Positions 42,770-54,011 of a stretch of DNA of 64,000 nt are shown one piece after another. Source of the DNA: Niebla homalea (taxonomy: Eukaryota > Ascomycota > Lecanoromycetes > Lecanorales > Ramalinaceae); contig JAHGAU010000001.1 of assembly GCA_019925105.1 (NCBI GenBank), positions 1,798,001 through 1,862,000 on the forward strand. The letters run 5' to 3'. The translations under genes and the position numbers were made by a program. Position 1 is the stretch's first letter; every line of letters begins with the position of its first letter. The notes below the pieces were generated by a model. That model did no database searches. It was given only the letters and a program-made list of their open reading frames with translations, and had not been told where the DNA came from.

Positions 42770-44032
42770 CTATCTCAGCCTCGGCGGCGGCGCTCTCCTT
42801 CTCCCACCTTGTTGCTGCTCTAACAGGACCTGACTCTCATCTCTTACCGGCTGCTGCTGCTTCTTCAAAGCCTCCTTCACTATCTCCCTTCCCTCCACCA
42901 ATTTCGCTCCCATATTCACCTTGCTGACCTCCAACTGCTCCCTCCGCTCCCTCGCCTTCATCAATTTCTGCCTCCTCTCCGCATTCAGCTTCCACGCGTC
43001 CGGGAACTCCAACACCTTCTTCGGCTTATGATGCCGGAAATCCAGCGGCACATCCTCAAACATGTCCTCCCCCTCCTTGGCCTCCTTGATCAACCCCTCC
43101 ACCAGATCGCCCAGGTACCGCTTATTCTGCGCCGGCGTCTCGAACATCTCGCTCGCCATCTTGACCGTATCCGTGTCGGGGTCATACCGGACCCCGACCA
43201 GCTTCACGAGCTTGACCCGCTGGCGCTCCGTCAGCCCCGCCGCGCGCGCCACATCCCGGGTCCGCCACTGGACCACGATTTTTTTCGCCGCCGGGTGCTG
43301 CTCGCCCAGGTAGGTGGTGTAGCGGAAGCGCAGCACCTCGTGGGCCGCGGGGGCCGCGAACGCGGTCGCCTGCTCGTGCAGCAGCGGCATCTCCCACACG
43401 GCCAGGCGGGCGTACTCGCGCATCTCGCGGTGCTGCTCCAGCTCGCCGTGGCCCAGGCTCGTCACGTCGTCCCCCGCGTACTCCGGGTCCGGCCCGACCG
43501 ATTCCGGCTCGTCCTCGCCCATCGCCATGAAGCCGAGCTTGCCGCGCGGTTCCGGGGGGGGGGCCTTCTGCGCGGACATGGCGCGCAAAAGGTCCTGCGA
43601 CGCCTTGGAGGCCGTGCCTGACATCTCGGCCGCGAAGGCCGGGCCGGTGTAGTAGTCGTGCGCGGCCTTGGCGTCGGCGCGCCATTCGGCCTGCTCGGCG
43701 GGGGTGAGGGAGGTGTAGGAGGCCCGCTCGTCCGGGTCGAGGTCGTTGAGGTCGAAGCGGAATTCTTGGCGGACGGCGCCGGGGGGTGGGGTGGTGGATT
43801 GGGAGGAGGAGGAGGTAGCTGCTCGGTCTCGGGGGGCGAGGAGGCGGGAGGGGCGGTGGTGGAAGTGACGATTGCAGGGGCGTTGGACCGATGAGGTCGG
43901 TTTCCGCCGGAATGGCGTTCGGTTTGAGGTTCTCGTGGCGGTGAAAGCTAGCCTGTTGAAAGTAGAAGCCATATTCGGTCGATTGAAAGCAGCTGTAGTA
44001 GAGAAGGTCCTGGGAGTGTGAGGCTCCATCAA
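42770..44032 (-). CDS. RSM24: Mitochondrial small-subunit ribosomal protein mS35 (Rsm24)
   Basis: Intronless, up to 420 aa. Fungal mitoribosome-specific small-subunit protein. The diagnostic block is VLRFRYTTYLGEQHPAAKK, followed by LTERQRVKLVKLVGVRYDPD, MASEMFETPAQNKRYLGDLV, then EDMFEDVPLDFRHHKPK. Two starts are possible. The frame opens with a Met at 44032, but the Met at 43972 begins MASTFNRLAFTATRTSNR, a better mitochondrial presequence. The N-terminal third is Ser/Pro/Arg-rich. Base composition is extreme: on the sense strand the 5' part is C-rich and the 3' end G-rich. A 302-codon minus-strand frame in another register is a shadow of this composition. Confidence 0.92.
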   Translation of the reverse strand: MMEPHTPRTFSTTAAFNRPNMASTFNRLAFTATRTSNRTPFRRKPTSSVQRPCNRHFHHRPSRLLAPRDRAATSSSSQSTTPPPGAVRQEFRFDLNDLDPDERASYTSLTPAEQAEWRADAKAAHDYYTGPAFAAEMSGTASKASQDLLRAMSAQKAPPPEPRGKLGFMAMGEDEPESVGPDPEYAGDDVTSLGHGELEQHREMREYARLAVWEMPLLHEQATAFAAPAAHEVLRFRYTTYLGEQHPAAKKIVVQWRTRDVARAAGLTERQRVKLVKLVGVRYDPDTDTVKMASEMFETPAQNKRYLGDLVEGLIKEAKEGEDMFEDVPLDFRHHKPKKVLEFPDAWKLNAERRQKLMKARERREQLEVSKVNMGAKLVEGREIVKEALKKQQQPVRDESQVLLEQQQGGRRRAPPPRLR

Positions 44033-44408
44033 AATCCAAAATATTGTTTTTGGCCCGACCGTCGTCGCTCAGCCCTACGAGCTCTTGCAAGCAATAATGT
44101 CATTGCGCAATTGTCATCATAGGACTGCGTGGATCTCAGCCTTGAAGCTCAACTCTGGGGGACGACCTTTCCTAGTAATATCAATCTTGGTACGACTTCA
44201 ACCACGATAGCGGAGGATTTTAATCAAAATGATAGATTCTTCTCGTTTTCCAAATCTACATACTCAATCGAAAGATGCAGTCTACATATCTTGACGCTGA
44301 GATGCGCCTTGCAAACTGACAAATCATAGCTGTCTGATACAGTCATGCTTCAACCCCTTTTCTACCTGAAATTCTGAACGCCCCCTGAAAACTCTGTAAG
44401 TAGACTCT
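44033..44408. other. Short intergenic region between mS35 and IFRD genes
   Basis: Both flanking genes are read leftwards. This should contain the mS35 promoter and the IFRD 3' region. Nothing else is visible. Confidence 0.5.
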
Positions 44409-45911
44409 TCATCCCTCGCGTGCCATCATTATGGGTAACGTGTCGAAGACCACCTCATTCTTCTCGTAATGCTCAACGAACCCACTCTGCAAGACTCGTC
44501 GCAACCCCTTTAGTCTGTGAAGCTTCCACCATCGGTCGATGCGCATCGTGCCCTCCTTGTTGATCTTGACCGTCATGCGGCTCCCGTATCGATTCCCGTT
44601 CTCCTCGTTAATGGCATTCGAGTACCTGGGCCCTCGATGAGGGAATTCGATGCTGTTGGCGATGTCCGTGAAATTCGTCTTGACGGCCTTTCGGTCCTCT
44701 TTGCTGATCTGGTGCACGCTGAGCATATTATTGCGCGATAACGAGTTGAGCGTGTGAAGTAATTGATCGGTTCTGCGATATGCCGGATAGAGACGCAGCA
44801 TCTTTGGAGCACTCGGGTTGTCCTCCTCATCCGGATCCATGATGATGTCGGCCTCTGCAAAATCACCCGGAGATTCCTCACCCGGTGAAGTGGACGCTCG
44901 GAACGACTTTTCGTAAAGCAGGGCAATGTTTTCTCCTGCCGCTATCTGTACCGCAGCGTAGCTGCTCGAGAGCTGTTCCACAAACGCTTCGGCGGCATCA
45001 TCACTGTAAGCTGACATGTCATCCATCATAGTGCAGAGTAATCCCCATTCCTCCAAAGCTGCGATGACTGGCTCCGGCTCATCGGGCGCAGATATTGTAT
45101 GACCATCGCTCGTGACTATTTCCATGAGAAATTCCATTGTCTTTAGAGCCTCATCCTCAGAAGCACCTCCATAGAATGCGCATATGCTCAAAGTGCGGAT
45201 CGCAGCAGCTTTTGTGAGAGTAGACTTGGAATGAATGATCGCTCGTTGGAGGGGATCAGCTGCGGCATCGTAAATCACATCCGACGGTGAGGTAAGGGTA
45301 GTGAGCGAGATGGCTGATCAGACGGTCAACAGTATGCCAGAGTGTAAGATCGGGTGCGGAATACCTTTGGCAGCGAGGACGGTTTCCTTCTCACTCCGCT
45401 CCTCCTTGATGCTTCTCAAGAACGCGGCGACTAGCTCATCTTCCTTTCCACGTATGTCTTCCTCGGAGTATCGGATAGCAAGCATATGCGCATACGTCTT
45501 GTAACACTTTTCACGTCCATGTATGGTGCTTCCCTTGCGCGCAAAGATTTCTTCGATCCGATCAGCTAGCTGACCATCTGATACCTGAGCCTCCCCGCTG
45601 AGGATTTCATCAATAGACCCTGTGCTGTAGGAAAATTAGGAGGGATAGAGATGGGAGAGGAAAGAGGAGGGGCATTAGAGGGACAAGCAAGGTATGGGTA
45701 CTGCTTACCTGTAAGACGTTTCATCGCTCAACTCGCCATCGCCTTCATCGTCCGAAACGGCTCTGCTGCTCACTCCCCTGACCCTACTTGCTGCACGCGA
45801 CGAGGCTGGGGTGTTCAATTTGGAGTTCCCGGGGGTAGATTCCCTTGACCGCGCTTTGCGCGAGAGGGTCTTGCCGCTCTCTATGAGGGCTTTTTTTCGT
45901 AAGTCGTGCAT
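44409..45911 (-). CDS. IFRD (interferon-related developmental regulator) family protein
   Basis: Exons 45911-45709, 45624-45365 and 45313-44409 (introns 84 and 51 nt) give about 455 aa. It starts MHDLRKKALIESGKTLSRK, a conserved opening in this fungal family. A Ser/Arg-rich stretch and an acidic patch (SDDEGDGELSDET) follow. The armadillo-like IFRD domain runs through IDEILSGEAQVSDGQLADRI, then REKCYKTYAHMLAIRYSEE, then TSPSDVIYDAAADPLQRAI. The C-terminal region ends RRVLQSGFVEHYEKNEVVF. Animal IFRD proteins are transcriptional co-regulators that also associate with ribosomes; the fungal role is inferred by family only. An in-frame Met at 45983 would add 24 residues. Confidence 0.88.
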
Positions 45912-45983
45912 TTTGTGGCTCGTCAGACGACGCCTCAAAGTATTGAAAGTGTTGTGGAATGCGGTCTGCTCGGTGTCGCACAA

Positions 45984-46627
45984 ATTTTCGAAGAGAAGAA
46001 GCTATGGGTCCGGAGGATGCAATATGTGGAGTTCTGAGGGCAATAAGTGTATTCGCAAGTCCATAAGAACGATGGTTCCGAACAAGATCACCAGACCGCA
46101 CAAAACTTGTTGAGAACAAAGGAGTTGTGCAGTACGAGTTTCGTTGCGTTGTGAATAATGTATTAGGCAGGAATCATGTTCAAGCCTTAGTTTGTCAAAA
46201 AATTAGAGTGGAGTCATTGTGCGGCAAGAGTCTTGGCTTGAGCCCCCGGAGCTCGGGCCGACATTCGGATCCCCTCCCGGCCCTCTGATTATTAACGTTA
46301 TAGGCATCAGCCATGGATGGCCGTGGCCTTGCACAATGACAAGAATGACAACGCCTTTCAATGGAAATATCATACATTATCATCATGTCTTGGTCTCTAT
46401 TGGAGATATGTATCATCATCTGCATGCTAGGGTAGGCAGCGGTCCTGGGTAGAACACACGATTACGCCCACTGCCTCTCTCTTCCTTTCCAATGACTCCC
46501 GCTTTGTATGCCTGGGAACCTCATGAGTCGAATAATGCAGACGCCATGCTGAACAGTCTGTAAATGCAATAGAAAGTAGTTGATTCGTCGTGTGTCCTCT
46601 AATATCTCCTTTAGTCGGGAGCCAGTT
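45984..46627. other. Intergenic region IFRD gene / RTF1
   Basis: About 640 bp, with both neighbours read leftwards. It holds the IFRD promoter near 46000-46100 and the RTF1 3' region. No further gene, RNA or repeat is recognised. Confidence 0.5.
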
Positions 46628-48678
46628 TTAAATCTCAATGTCAATGCCCAGATCCATGCTTGCAAGGACCTCGTCGTCCATATTGCGTGAACCGAGAACG
46701 GGAAGGCCCTTGGTTTTCATAACAGGCTTTAGCTCGGGCGTACGCGCTGGCTTCTTTGCTTCCAGCTTTGGTGTGCCCAATCCTCCAGGAGTAGCCGAGC
46801 GGCTGATGTCCCTGCTAATGGGTTTCCTCTGCACCGTAAGAGCTTCGTTGACATCGTAGTGAGTCTTGGGATTGATCTTGACCCGAGCAAAGGGGTTCTG
46901 TAGTGCCTCACCACGCTCGACTGCTTCTCTCTCTCGACGAGCCGCCTTCCGTTCTTCAATCTGAGCTTTGCGGATGTCTTCCGTGTTCTTCTTCCGGTTC
47001 ATGCGGTTGATTTCAGCCAATCGTTCCTGCTGTGAAGGCTGCGCAGGACTCGATGATGCGACTTTGGGATCCGTCAGACTAGTCCCGTACTTCAACTTTG
47101 GTCCATTGAGCTCTGCCAAGTCGGCGTCGCACTTGGCGATGGCGGATTCGTCGCCTCGTTCCACAGCTGCTTTACGCCGATTCTGCAGATCCATTCGTTC
47201 GACAACAGACTTTCGGGATTTAATGACCCCTGACCGTTCAAGTTTGACGTTCAACTCTTCGGCTGTGAAGGAGTGGTGGATGACGCTGTTGATGTCGTCG
47301 ATCTTGGCGTTGAGGAATGGGCGCGTTGGGACAGGTTTGCCTTCATTCGCCAGATTGTTCTTGTGGTTTGCGACCTCCACCTATTCGACTTAGCTATATT
47401 CATGCTACCTTGGCATAACAAACGAACCTCTGTTGGTGTCGAGTTGGAAATGGCATTCATATGGAATTCCTTTTCTGTTCCTTCTACGGCGAGCATGAGA
47501 TGCTGAGTAGTGACGACCCTTTTGCCATTCTGCCTCTCGAGGGCGTATGGCCAGCCTTCCTTCTCCGCAATGCCTGAGATGTATTAGTAAAGTCTCGAAA
47601 CATGTGCAGTGTCCTTACTCTTGATCTGTACTACGTGATACCCGTTGAAGGGGACTCCCGGGGCAGACTTCTGAGGTAGGCGAACGTAGCAGTCTTTCAG
47701 CTTCTCCTCGAACCCAGGGGTGTAGCAGAATTCTGCAAGAAAAAACCTGGTCACGGTCGTCCGACGGAAGTCATGGTATCCTGCTGGCTGGGCGTTGCGC
47801 AGACGGTCCTCATCGACTTTGGCTTTACCATCATCCCATTCAACTTCGCTCTCGCCATCTGCATCAGCGCTTGAATTGCGATCACTCGAGCTTCGTGCTC
47901 GGCGGGTCTTATGAGCAAGAGCGCCCGCCTTCCGTTGCTGGTCTAGTAGACCCTTCACTTTGCGCGATTTTTTGTAGTTTTCAATCGCTTTTGAAGCTTC
48001 ACCAACTTTTCTGCCTCCCAAGGTTGTCTTTTGGCGTGCGCTTTTCCTCGGGCTGTCGTCCGCATCGGTATCGGCTTTGCGTTTGACGGATGCCTTAGCC
48101 TCCTCGCTTTTAAGGAACTTGGCTCGCATGGACCGCAGTTGCTGGTCTTGCTTGTTCCGCTCATAAATCGCAGCACGTTCTGCCAGAGCTTCCTCACGCT
48201 GAATCTCCGGCAACGCCATGATCTGCCTTTTATCGCTCTCTGACTTGAACTTGTTCTCGATGGGAAAAGGGTCATCGTCAGAAGCAGGATGGTGAGCCCT
48301 CGAGGCTCCTGAGTCGGATTCCGACATGGGTGCAGACTGGAGAGAGTCGTGGGATTCCTGTGAAGACAAGCTAGAAGTGTCTCGTCAGTACTGTGTCAAG
48401 GTCTGCAAAGAGCCCGGGCATGGTACTTACGCCTCGTCATCTTCGTCTGAATCACGCTTGCGAGTTTTCTTAGCTTTGCTGGTCTTTGCCATTACATTTG
48501 GAGACAGCGAAGCCTTCGGTTTGGTGGTTGAATGACGACTGTCGGATGGTTGGGAGATTTCAATGGAAGGCAAAGGCGAATTAGCATTTCGATGGGTGAC
48601 TGCTTCCTGAGGAGTGTCATCCTCATCCGACGAGTCACCTCCGGCCAAGGCCAAAAGTTCAGCATCATCAACAGCCAT
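46628..48678 (-). CDS. RTF1: Paf1-complex subunit RTF1
   Basis: Component of the RNA polymerase II-associated Paf1 complex, needed for H2B ubiquitination and elongation. Exons 48678-48431, 48370-47619, 47573-47428 and 47380-46628 (introns 60, 45 and 47 nt) give about 632 aa. The N-terminus is acidic and Ser/Lys-rich. A helical stretch (MALPEIQREEALAERAAIYE) is characteristic of the protein. The Plus3 domain spans the middle: RRTTVTRFFLAEFCYTPGFE, CYVRLPQKSA, then GYHVVQIKSIAEKEGWPYAL. The C-terminal region is a charged coiled coil (IEERKAARREREAVERGEAL) ending LASMDLGIDIEI. All four junctions restore the reading phase. Confidence 0.94.
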
Positions 48679-49155
48679 GGTGTCAAGTGGACTTCAGAGT
48701 ATATGTCAGAGCTATTGTGTGAGAGAGAGAGAGAGACTGAAACGCTTGTATTGGACAAAGCCAGCTTTGTCGGAATGATAGTTGTTGTACTTATTACAAG
48801 TCGGAGGTTCAAGGTGACGCAGATGAAAATAGTACGAAATGAAGGTTGTTAAAATTCCAAAGTCGCTGAAGAGTAAAGAAAAAGTTTTGTGTTGTGTGGC
48901 TGGGCTAGCTCTTAATGTGTTTGCTCCCTTTCGAGGCCAGACAAAGGCTGAGATCATTCACTTCCACTTCAATACGGAACATGCGGGCGGAGTATAAAAG
49001 CTAAGCCCTGTCGGTAAATCATTATTGCGAACAAGGGTCCTTCCCCGCAAAAAGATTTTGCGCAGATTTTGCGACCTTTCAATGGTCGCGCTGAGGGGTG
49101 GGGACTGGGGACTGCATGAACACCGCATCTGGACCAATACATCTCTTGTCCAAGC
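48679..49155. promoter_or_regulatory. Divergent RTF1 / IDP1 intergenic region
   Basis: A 477-bp stretch between divergent starts. It holds a short GA dinucleotide run near 48720-48737 and a TATA element facing IDP1 (48993-49000). Confidence 0.55.
48993..49000 (+). promoter_or_regulatory. TATA box upstream of IDP1
   Basis: TATAAAAG lies 156-163 bp 5' of the upstream ATG (49156) and about 300 bp 5' of the second ATG (49300). It is the best core-promoter candidate for the longer form. Confidence 0.5.
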
Positions 49156-50532
49156 ATGTGCAGTCTCACCTCTTCTATACTTACACGTTCGAGGACTACT
49201 CCCAGCATCATCGCCTCCGGAGTTGCACGCGAACGCGCTGGAATACCTGGTCGAAGGCTCCCAAACCTAAAGCCCCACTATCGGAAATCAATCGTAGCAA
49301 TGTCGACAACATCCAACAAGATTCAGGTCAAAAATTCTATTGTCGAGCTCGATGGAGATGAAATGACGCGTATAATATGGAATGATATCAAGGAAAAGTT
49401 TATATACCCCTATCTCTCTGTTGACTTAAAGTACTATGACCTGGGTCTGCCATATCGGGACCAAACCAGCGATCAGGTCACAATCGATGCAGCAGAAGCC
49501 ATTAAGAAGTACTCCGTTGGCGTCAAATGCGCAACCATCACTCCGGACGAAGCAAGAGTGAAGGAGTTCAATCTGAAGCAAATGTGGCTTAGTCCGAATG
49601 GTACGATACGAAACTTGCTAGGAGGCACCGTGTTCAGAGAGCCAATTGTGATACCCAGGATACCGCGATTGGTTCCGGGATGGAAGCGACCGATCATAAT
49701 TGGAAGACATGCGTTCGGAGATCAATACCGAGCCAAAGACCTGGTAGTCCCTGGACCAGGCACCTTGGAAATGGTCTACACACCTACCGGCGGGCAGCCA
49801 GAACGCATCAAAGTCTTTGAATTCGAGGCGGGCGGCGTCGCTCAAACGCAGTACAATACCGATGAAAGCATAAGAGGCTTCGCACAAGCCAGTTTCAAGC
49901 TTGCCCTGAGCAAAGGCCTCCCTCTCTACATGAGCACCAAGAATACCATCTTAAAGAAGTACGACGGCAGATTCAAGGACATCTTCCAAGATCTGTATGA
50001 CCTCGAATATAAGCCCAAATTTGAGGAGAAGAACATCTGGTATGAGCACCGCCTCATTGATGACATGGTCGCGCAGATGATGAAGTCGGCAGGCGGGTAC
50101 GTCATGGCATTGAAGAATTATGACGGCGACGTGCAGTCGGACATCGTTGCCCAGGGATTTGGATCTCTGGGACTCATGACTTCATGCTTGATCACGCCAG
50201 ATGGCAAAACATTCGAGTCGGAAGCCGCCCACGGCACTGTCACGCGACACTTCCGGGAACATCAGAAGGGTAACCCAACTTCAACGAATCCCATTGCTTC
50301 AATATTCGCCTGGACGAGAGGCTTGGTCCAGCGAGGCCAGCTTGATGAGACTCCCGAAGTCGTCGCGTTCGCCGAAAGTCTGGAGCGAGCGTGCGTTGAC
50401 ACTGTAGATCAGGATGGGATCATGACAAAGGATTTGGCGATCGCTGTTGGCCAGAAGGACTACGCCACAACGCAAGAGTATATGAACGCTGTAGAGAGGA
50501 GGATGAAGTCCAATCTGAAGGAGAGAATATGA
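49156..50532 (+). CDS. IDP1: NADP-dependent isocitrate dehydrogenase
   Basis: Oxidative decarboxylation of isocitrate to 2-oxoglutarate, yielding NADPH. Intronless, 458 aa from the first Met. The first ~48 residues are Arg/Ser-rich with no Asp or Glu until residue 26, consistent with a mitochondrial presequence. An in-frame Met at 49300 begins [20 protein letters not shown], the start of the mature enzyme. Motifs are [12 protein letters not shown], the substrate loop [20 protein letters not shown], the metal-binding region [20 protein letters not shown], and the NADP-binding segment [20 protein letters not shown]. It ends KERI, not a peroxisomal SKL-type tail. Two start sites could give mitochondrial and cytosolic forms (see Part 2). 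Confidence 0.96.
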   Translation: MCSLTSSILTRSRTTPSIIASGVARERAGIPGRRLPNLKPHYRKSIVAMSTTSNKIQVKNSIVELDGDEMTRIIWNDIKEKFIYPYLSVDLKYYDLGLPYRDQTSDQVTIDAAEAIKKYSVGVKCATITPDEARVKEFNLKQMWLSPNGTIRNLLGGTVFREPIVIPRIPRLVPGWKRPIIIGRHAFGDQYRAKDLVVPGPGTLEMVYTPTGGQPERIKVFEFEAGGVAQTQYNTDESIRGFAQASFKLALSKGLPLYMSTKNTILKKYDGRFKDIFQDLYDLEYKPKFEEKNIWYEHRLIDDMVAQMMKSAGGYVMALKNYDGDVQSDIVAQGFGSLGLMTSCLITPDGKTFESEAAHGTVTRHFREHQKGNPTSTNPIASIFAWTRGLVQRGQLDETPEVVAFAESLERACVDTVDQDGIMTKDLAIAVGQKDYATTQEYMNAVERRMKSNLKERI

Positions 50533-50769
50533 AATCCCTACGGCTGACTGTGCAGAGTGATTGCAATACTCATACCCTTGTAGATAAAAAGATTCAACGT
50601 TTTGGTTGGGAAGATGGAGCGAGGGTAGCAGGCCGTCCTTGAGTAATGTCATATATTCATCTATCGCTGAATGCACGCCAAGCTCGCTCAGAATCCCGCA
50701 CCAGCTTATGGTGGACCTTCATAAACCGCATCTTGGCATGTGTCGGTGGGACTGCCCCCTGGAAGTTCC

Positions 50770-51296
50770 TCACTTGTCATCCAAGGGCAGCCCGGTCTTA
50801 GGACTCATCTTGAGCACCCGGCAGACCTTATTCAGCAGAGCCTGGTTCTTGATAGCCTCGCCGCTTTCGAGAGTCTTGATGTCGTTCGCGGGTGCGTTCA
50901 CTTTCTGCGCCAGTTGGGCCTGAGTCATCTTGTAAGGACCATCCTTCGATCGTCGGTTGCGGATGGCAGCGCCGAGTTCTCCGGAGACCTTCTGTGGGGC
51001 GACGATGTCATCGGACCGGTCGACTTTCGTTAAGCGCTGACCTTCTACTCCGCCTTTGTTGGCCTGGTAATATCCATGTTAGTCCGGTCTCATCACTAGA
51101 TCACAAAGAGGCCAGATGGAGATAAGCGAAGGGGGCATACCGCGTTGCTGGTAGCAAACTTCTTTTCTGTCCCCACGATGGCTCCTGAGCGCTGAGCAGC
51201 ATTCAGTGCACCCTTGCCTTTGACGACAGTCTCCCGCTGCGAAGCGCCACCGGTCACTTTGCTGCCGATCTTAGTTACGGTGTCCCATTCAGACAT
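50770..51296 (-). CDS. MBF1: Multiprotein-bridging factor MBF1
   Basis: Transcriptional coactivator that links TBP to bZIP-type factors such as Gcn4; it also prevents frameshifting at stalled ribosomes. Exons 51296-51141 and 51063-50770 (77-nt intron) give 149 aa, the usual size. It begins [20 protein letters not shown]. The N-terminal MBF1 domain runs through [20 protein letters not shown], and the C-terminal helix-turn-helix (Cro/C1-type) through [20 protein letters not shown] and [18 protein letters not shown]. The intron falls between ATSNA and ANKGGVEGQ, within the linker. The gene is convergent with IDP1 and divergent from the DUF1365 gene. Confidence 0.96.
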
Positions 51297-51696
51297 TTTG
51301 AAAGTATTGCAGTGGGTATGGTGTAAGTTGAAGTTGACAGGGGTTGCAGGGAATTGCACGGGGTTGAATTTTGAGGTGTCAGGCTTAAGTCGATGGTGAG
51401 TCTAGATGATGGTGATTTGTAGTGGGTTGAATATGATAGTAACAAAAGGTTGAACTCATATGCGTACGTAGCACAAGACAATGTCTTGGCAACATATCAC
51501 AATAGCGCTAGCGTCTTGGGTCATGGTTCTCGTTTTCGGTTCCTCTTTTTTAGGCTTAAAGCTTCAGTCTATCCACTCGAGTGGCAAGGAAGGTGGCCTC
51601 TAGAAGGCCACTACTCTATTTCAAGATCCAAGCACGATCTCACCAAGTATGGTGTTCAATGTTGTCCACCCTTTGCAAGCCTTCATACTGAATTGA
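51297..51696. promoter_or_regulatory. Divergent MBF1 / DUF1365 intergenic region
   Basis: Four hundred bases between divergent starts, with T/A-rich stretches but no clear TATA box. No gene is supported. Confidence 0.5.
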
Positions 51697-53728
51697 ATGC
51701 CTTTTGGTAAGGACTTGGAGGTCCTCATCATCTTCGTCGCGCCATGGATCTTGAGAATCGTCTCTAGCTCATGGCGGAATAACCAAAATGATCTGTTCTT
51801 AGTCCTTTCGACCATCCTTTATGCACATAAATCATTCCTTGCAACGCATTCTCTAACGGTACTCTTGGACGGAGGAAAGAATACATTCCTCCTTTCCCTG
51901 CTTGCTCTATCATTCTCTTTTGCTGTATCATCATTGGATTTAAGATTGGTAACACCTCGAGATCCAACAGCCTCTCTGCCTAGAGAGACTGATAGACACG
52001 TTAATCGCTCAGATCTAAATCCTGCAAAGGCTGATAAATTGAAACCGATTATCTTCCCTTGTCGAACAACTCACACAAGGTTCTTCCCCAAAGAACATTC
52101 ATTCTCTTACTCATACCTTTTTGTTGGTATTCCAGTCGGGTGGTGTGGCTCCGTAGGGTCCTTTCTGTCTGCAGATCTCCGACCTACGAAGGACAATGTC
52201 AAGCCACCGAAAAGTGCATGGTTTAGCGTGGATTCTGCGGACTATCTGACGAGAGGCCAAAGTCACAGCGGCCTACGCGGAAAGCTCGATGCATATCTTC
52301 AGTGTCAGGTAAGTGGAAACCATTGTGAGGAACGAGATCTGCCCCTGAGACTTGAATAGAACGAAGTTCCGACGCACTATCCCTACGCCTATCTAGTGAC
52401 AGCTCCGCGGTTCCTAGGTTACTCCTTTAATCCAGTATCTTTTTGGTATCTGTACGGCGAGCAGATGAGTCTGAAAGCTATGATTCTAGAAGTCAATAAC
52501 ACGTTCGGCGAAAGACGAATGTACTTTCTGGACCAAAGACCGGCAGCACCGGACACCCTCCTCGCGGAAGATGGGAGCACGCCTTCGTCAAAATTTGTGA
52601 ACACATGGACCAAAGACTTCCATGTCTCACCCTTTAATTCACGGAAAGGCTCGTATTCCCTGGACGCCTCAGACCCATTTCTGTCGAGTCCTACAGCTGT
52701 CCCGTCAATCAATAATATCATAACTCTCCGCTCATCAAAGGGTCACCCAAAGCTGGTGGCGACCATTAAGTCAACAGCATCGAGCATTGATCCTTCAACC
52801 TATGGATTTACAGATATTTCACGATTCATCGCATCCTGGTGGTGGGTCGGTCTAGTCACTTTTCCACGGATTGTCAAGGAGGCTGCCAAGTTGTTTTTCA
52901 GACGCAAGCTGCACGTGTGGTATCGACCAGAAGTCCTCCAAAGCAGCATCGGCAGGACTGCTACAAGCTATGAAAGGTGCGACTTGCGCTGGATTGACCC
53001 TCACGATTGCAACTGACCATCTTAGCTCCATCGCGGCGCTCTTTCAGGCATATCTAAGAAGCTTAGTTGAGACGTCGTCTATGCTTACGCGGCTCGACTA
53101 CATTCCAGCCACCATCCTGGATACAGACCCGAAAACGTTCGTATCCAACATCAAGACTTCGGATTTTTCTAAATATAAAGTTATCCTTAAGCCAACTACA
53201 CCATTGTTTTATTCTCGTCTCGCCCTGTCTCCGGATAACGCAGAGTTTGTTTGTCATGAACTCAATGAGTCCGATCCGCTCAAGTCTACAATGTACACAA
53301 CAGATGCCGCCTCGATTCGTTCTCTCTTCTGGAGATCCCAGAGAAGGCAGCAACGGCATGGCTCAGAATTCCTCATTTCATTACTGTCTTCTCCATCACG
53401 ATTTCGCTGGCTTCCAATATTTCTCCTCAGAGGTGGTGCCTTGTCGTCATTGGATTGTTTTGCAATTCAGTATCCGGACTCGGCACGCCGGAAAAGATAT
53501 CGAGAAGCAACTGTGAAGTTACTGGTCTCGAACTGTGTATTTCTAGGTCTACCGGAAGTGCTCGACGTGGCATTGTTTGTCATCAAGACTTGGCTTCTCT
53601 GGTCCAGTGCTGGAACGCTGATCAGCTGCCTTAGTATGGAGCCATCGCGATGGGCGTCAGAACGTGGAGTGCTTGTTCTGCGCTTGACCATTGTTCACCT
53701 GTTCTGGCTTTCCGGGCAATTATTTTGA
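51697..53728 (+). CDS. DUF1365 membrane protein
   Basis: Exons 51697-52308, 52360-52976 and 53026-53728 (introns 51 and 49 nt) give about 643 aa. Hydrophobic segments lie near residues 8-25 and 60-85, and again near the C-terminus (VLDVALFVIKTWLLWSSAG). The DUF1365 core is visible as IIFPCRTTHTRFFPKEHSFS, YPYAYLVTAPRFLGYSFNPV, then SFWYLYGEQMSLKAMILEVN. In bacteria DUF1365 proteins often sit beside flavin amine oxidases and cyclopropane fatty-acid-type synthases, hinting at a lipid role. No such neighbour is present here, so I assign no reaction. The start is the first in-frame Met of the open frame. The 3' end is convergent with CDT1. Confidence 0.83.
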
Positions 53729-54011
53729 GGCAAGACTGAGTTTCGCTGATACAGATAAGTGTCATTGATAATAAGTACCACTGAGGACAGCTTTCGAGCC
53801 CTTTTTGCAGAATCAGGCTATTCGAGCAATAGACAGGGCCACGGAGCATCGAAGCCCTACAAGCAGGCTATAGTGTAAGGGAGCACGAATGTATGAATTC
53901 CCTCGTGATAGAAATGCTGCTGTTCTAGATCGCCAATAACGCCTTGCTTCGTCCCAGATCCATCCAATCATCACCACTTGTATCCAAGTGAATACTTGAT
54001 ACTCACGGATC

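Noticed and set aside
43182..44090. 302-codon minus-strand frame overlapping mS35 in another register
   Set aside because: The translation is mostly Arg/Gly/Ala/Pro repeats. The mS35 frame carries the conserved family blocks.
48715..48740. GA dinucleotide run read as a possible regulatory GAGA site
   Set aside because: Too short and simple to distinguish from slippage without conservation data; it is mentioned only as part of the divergent promoter.
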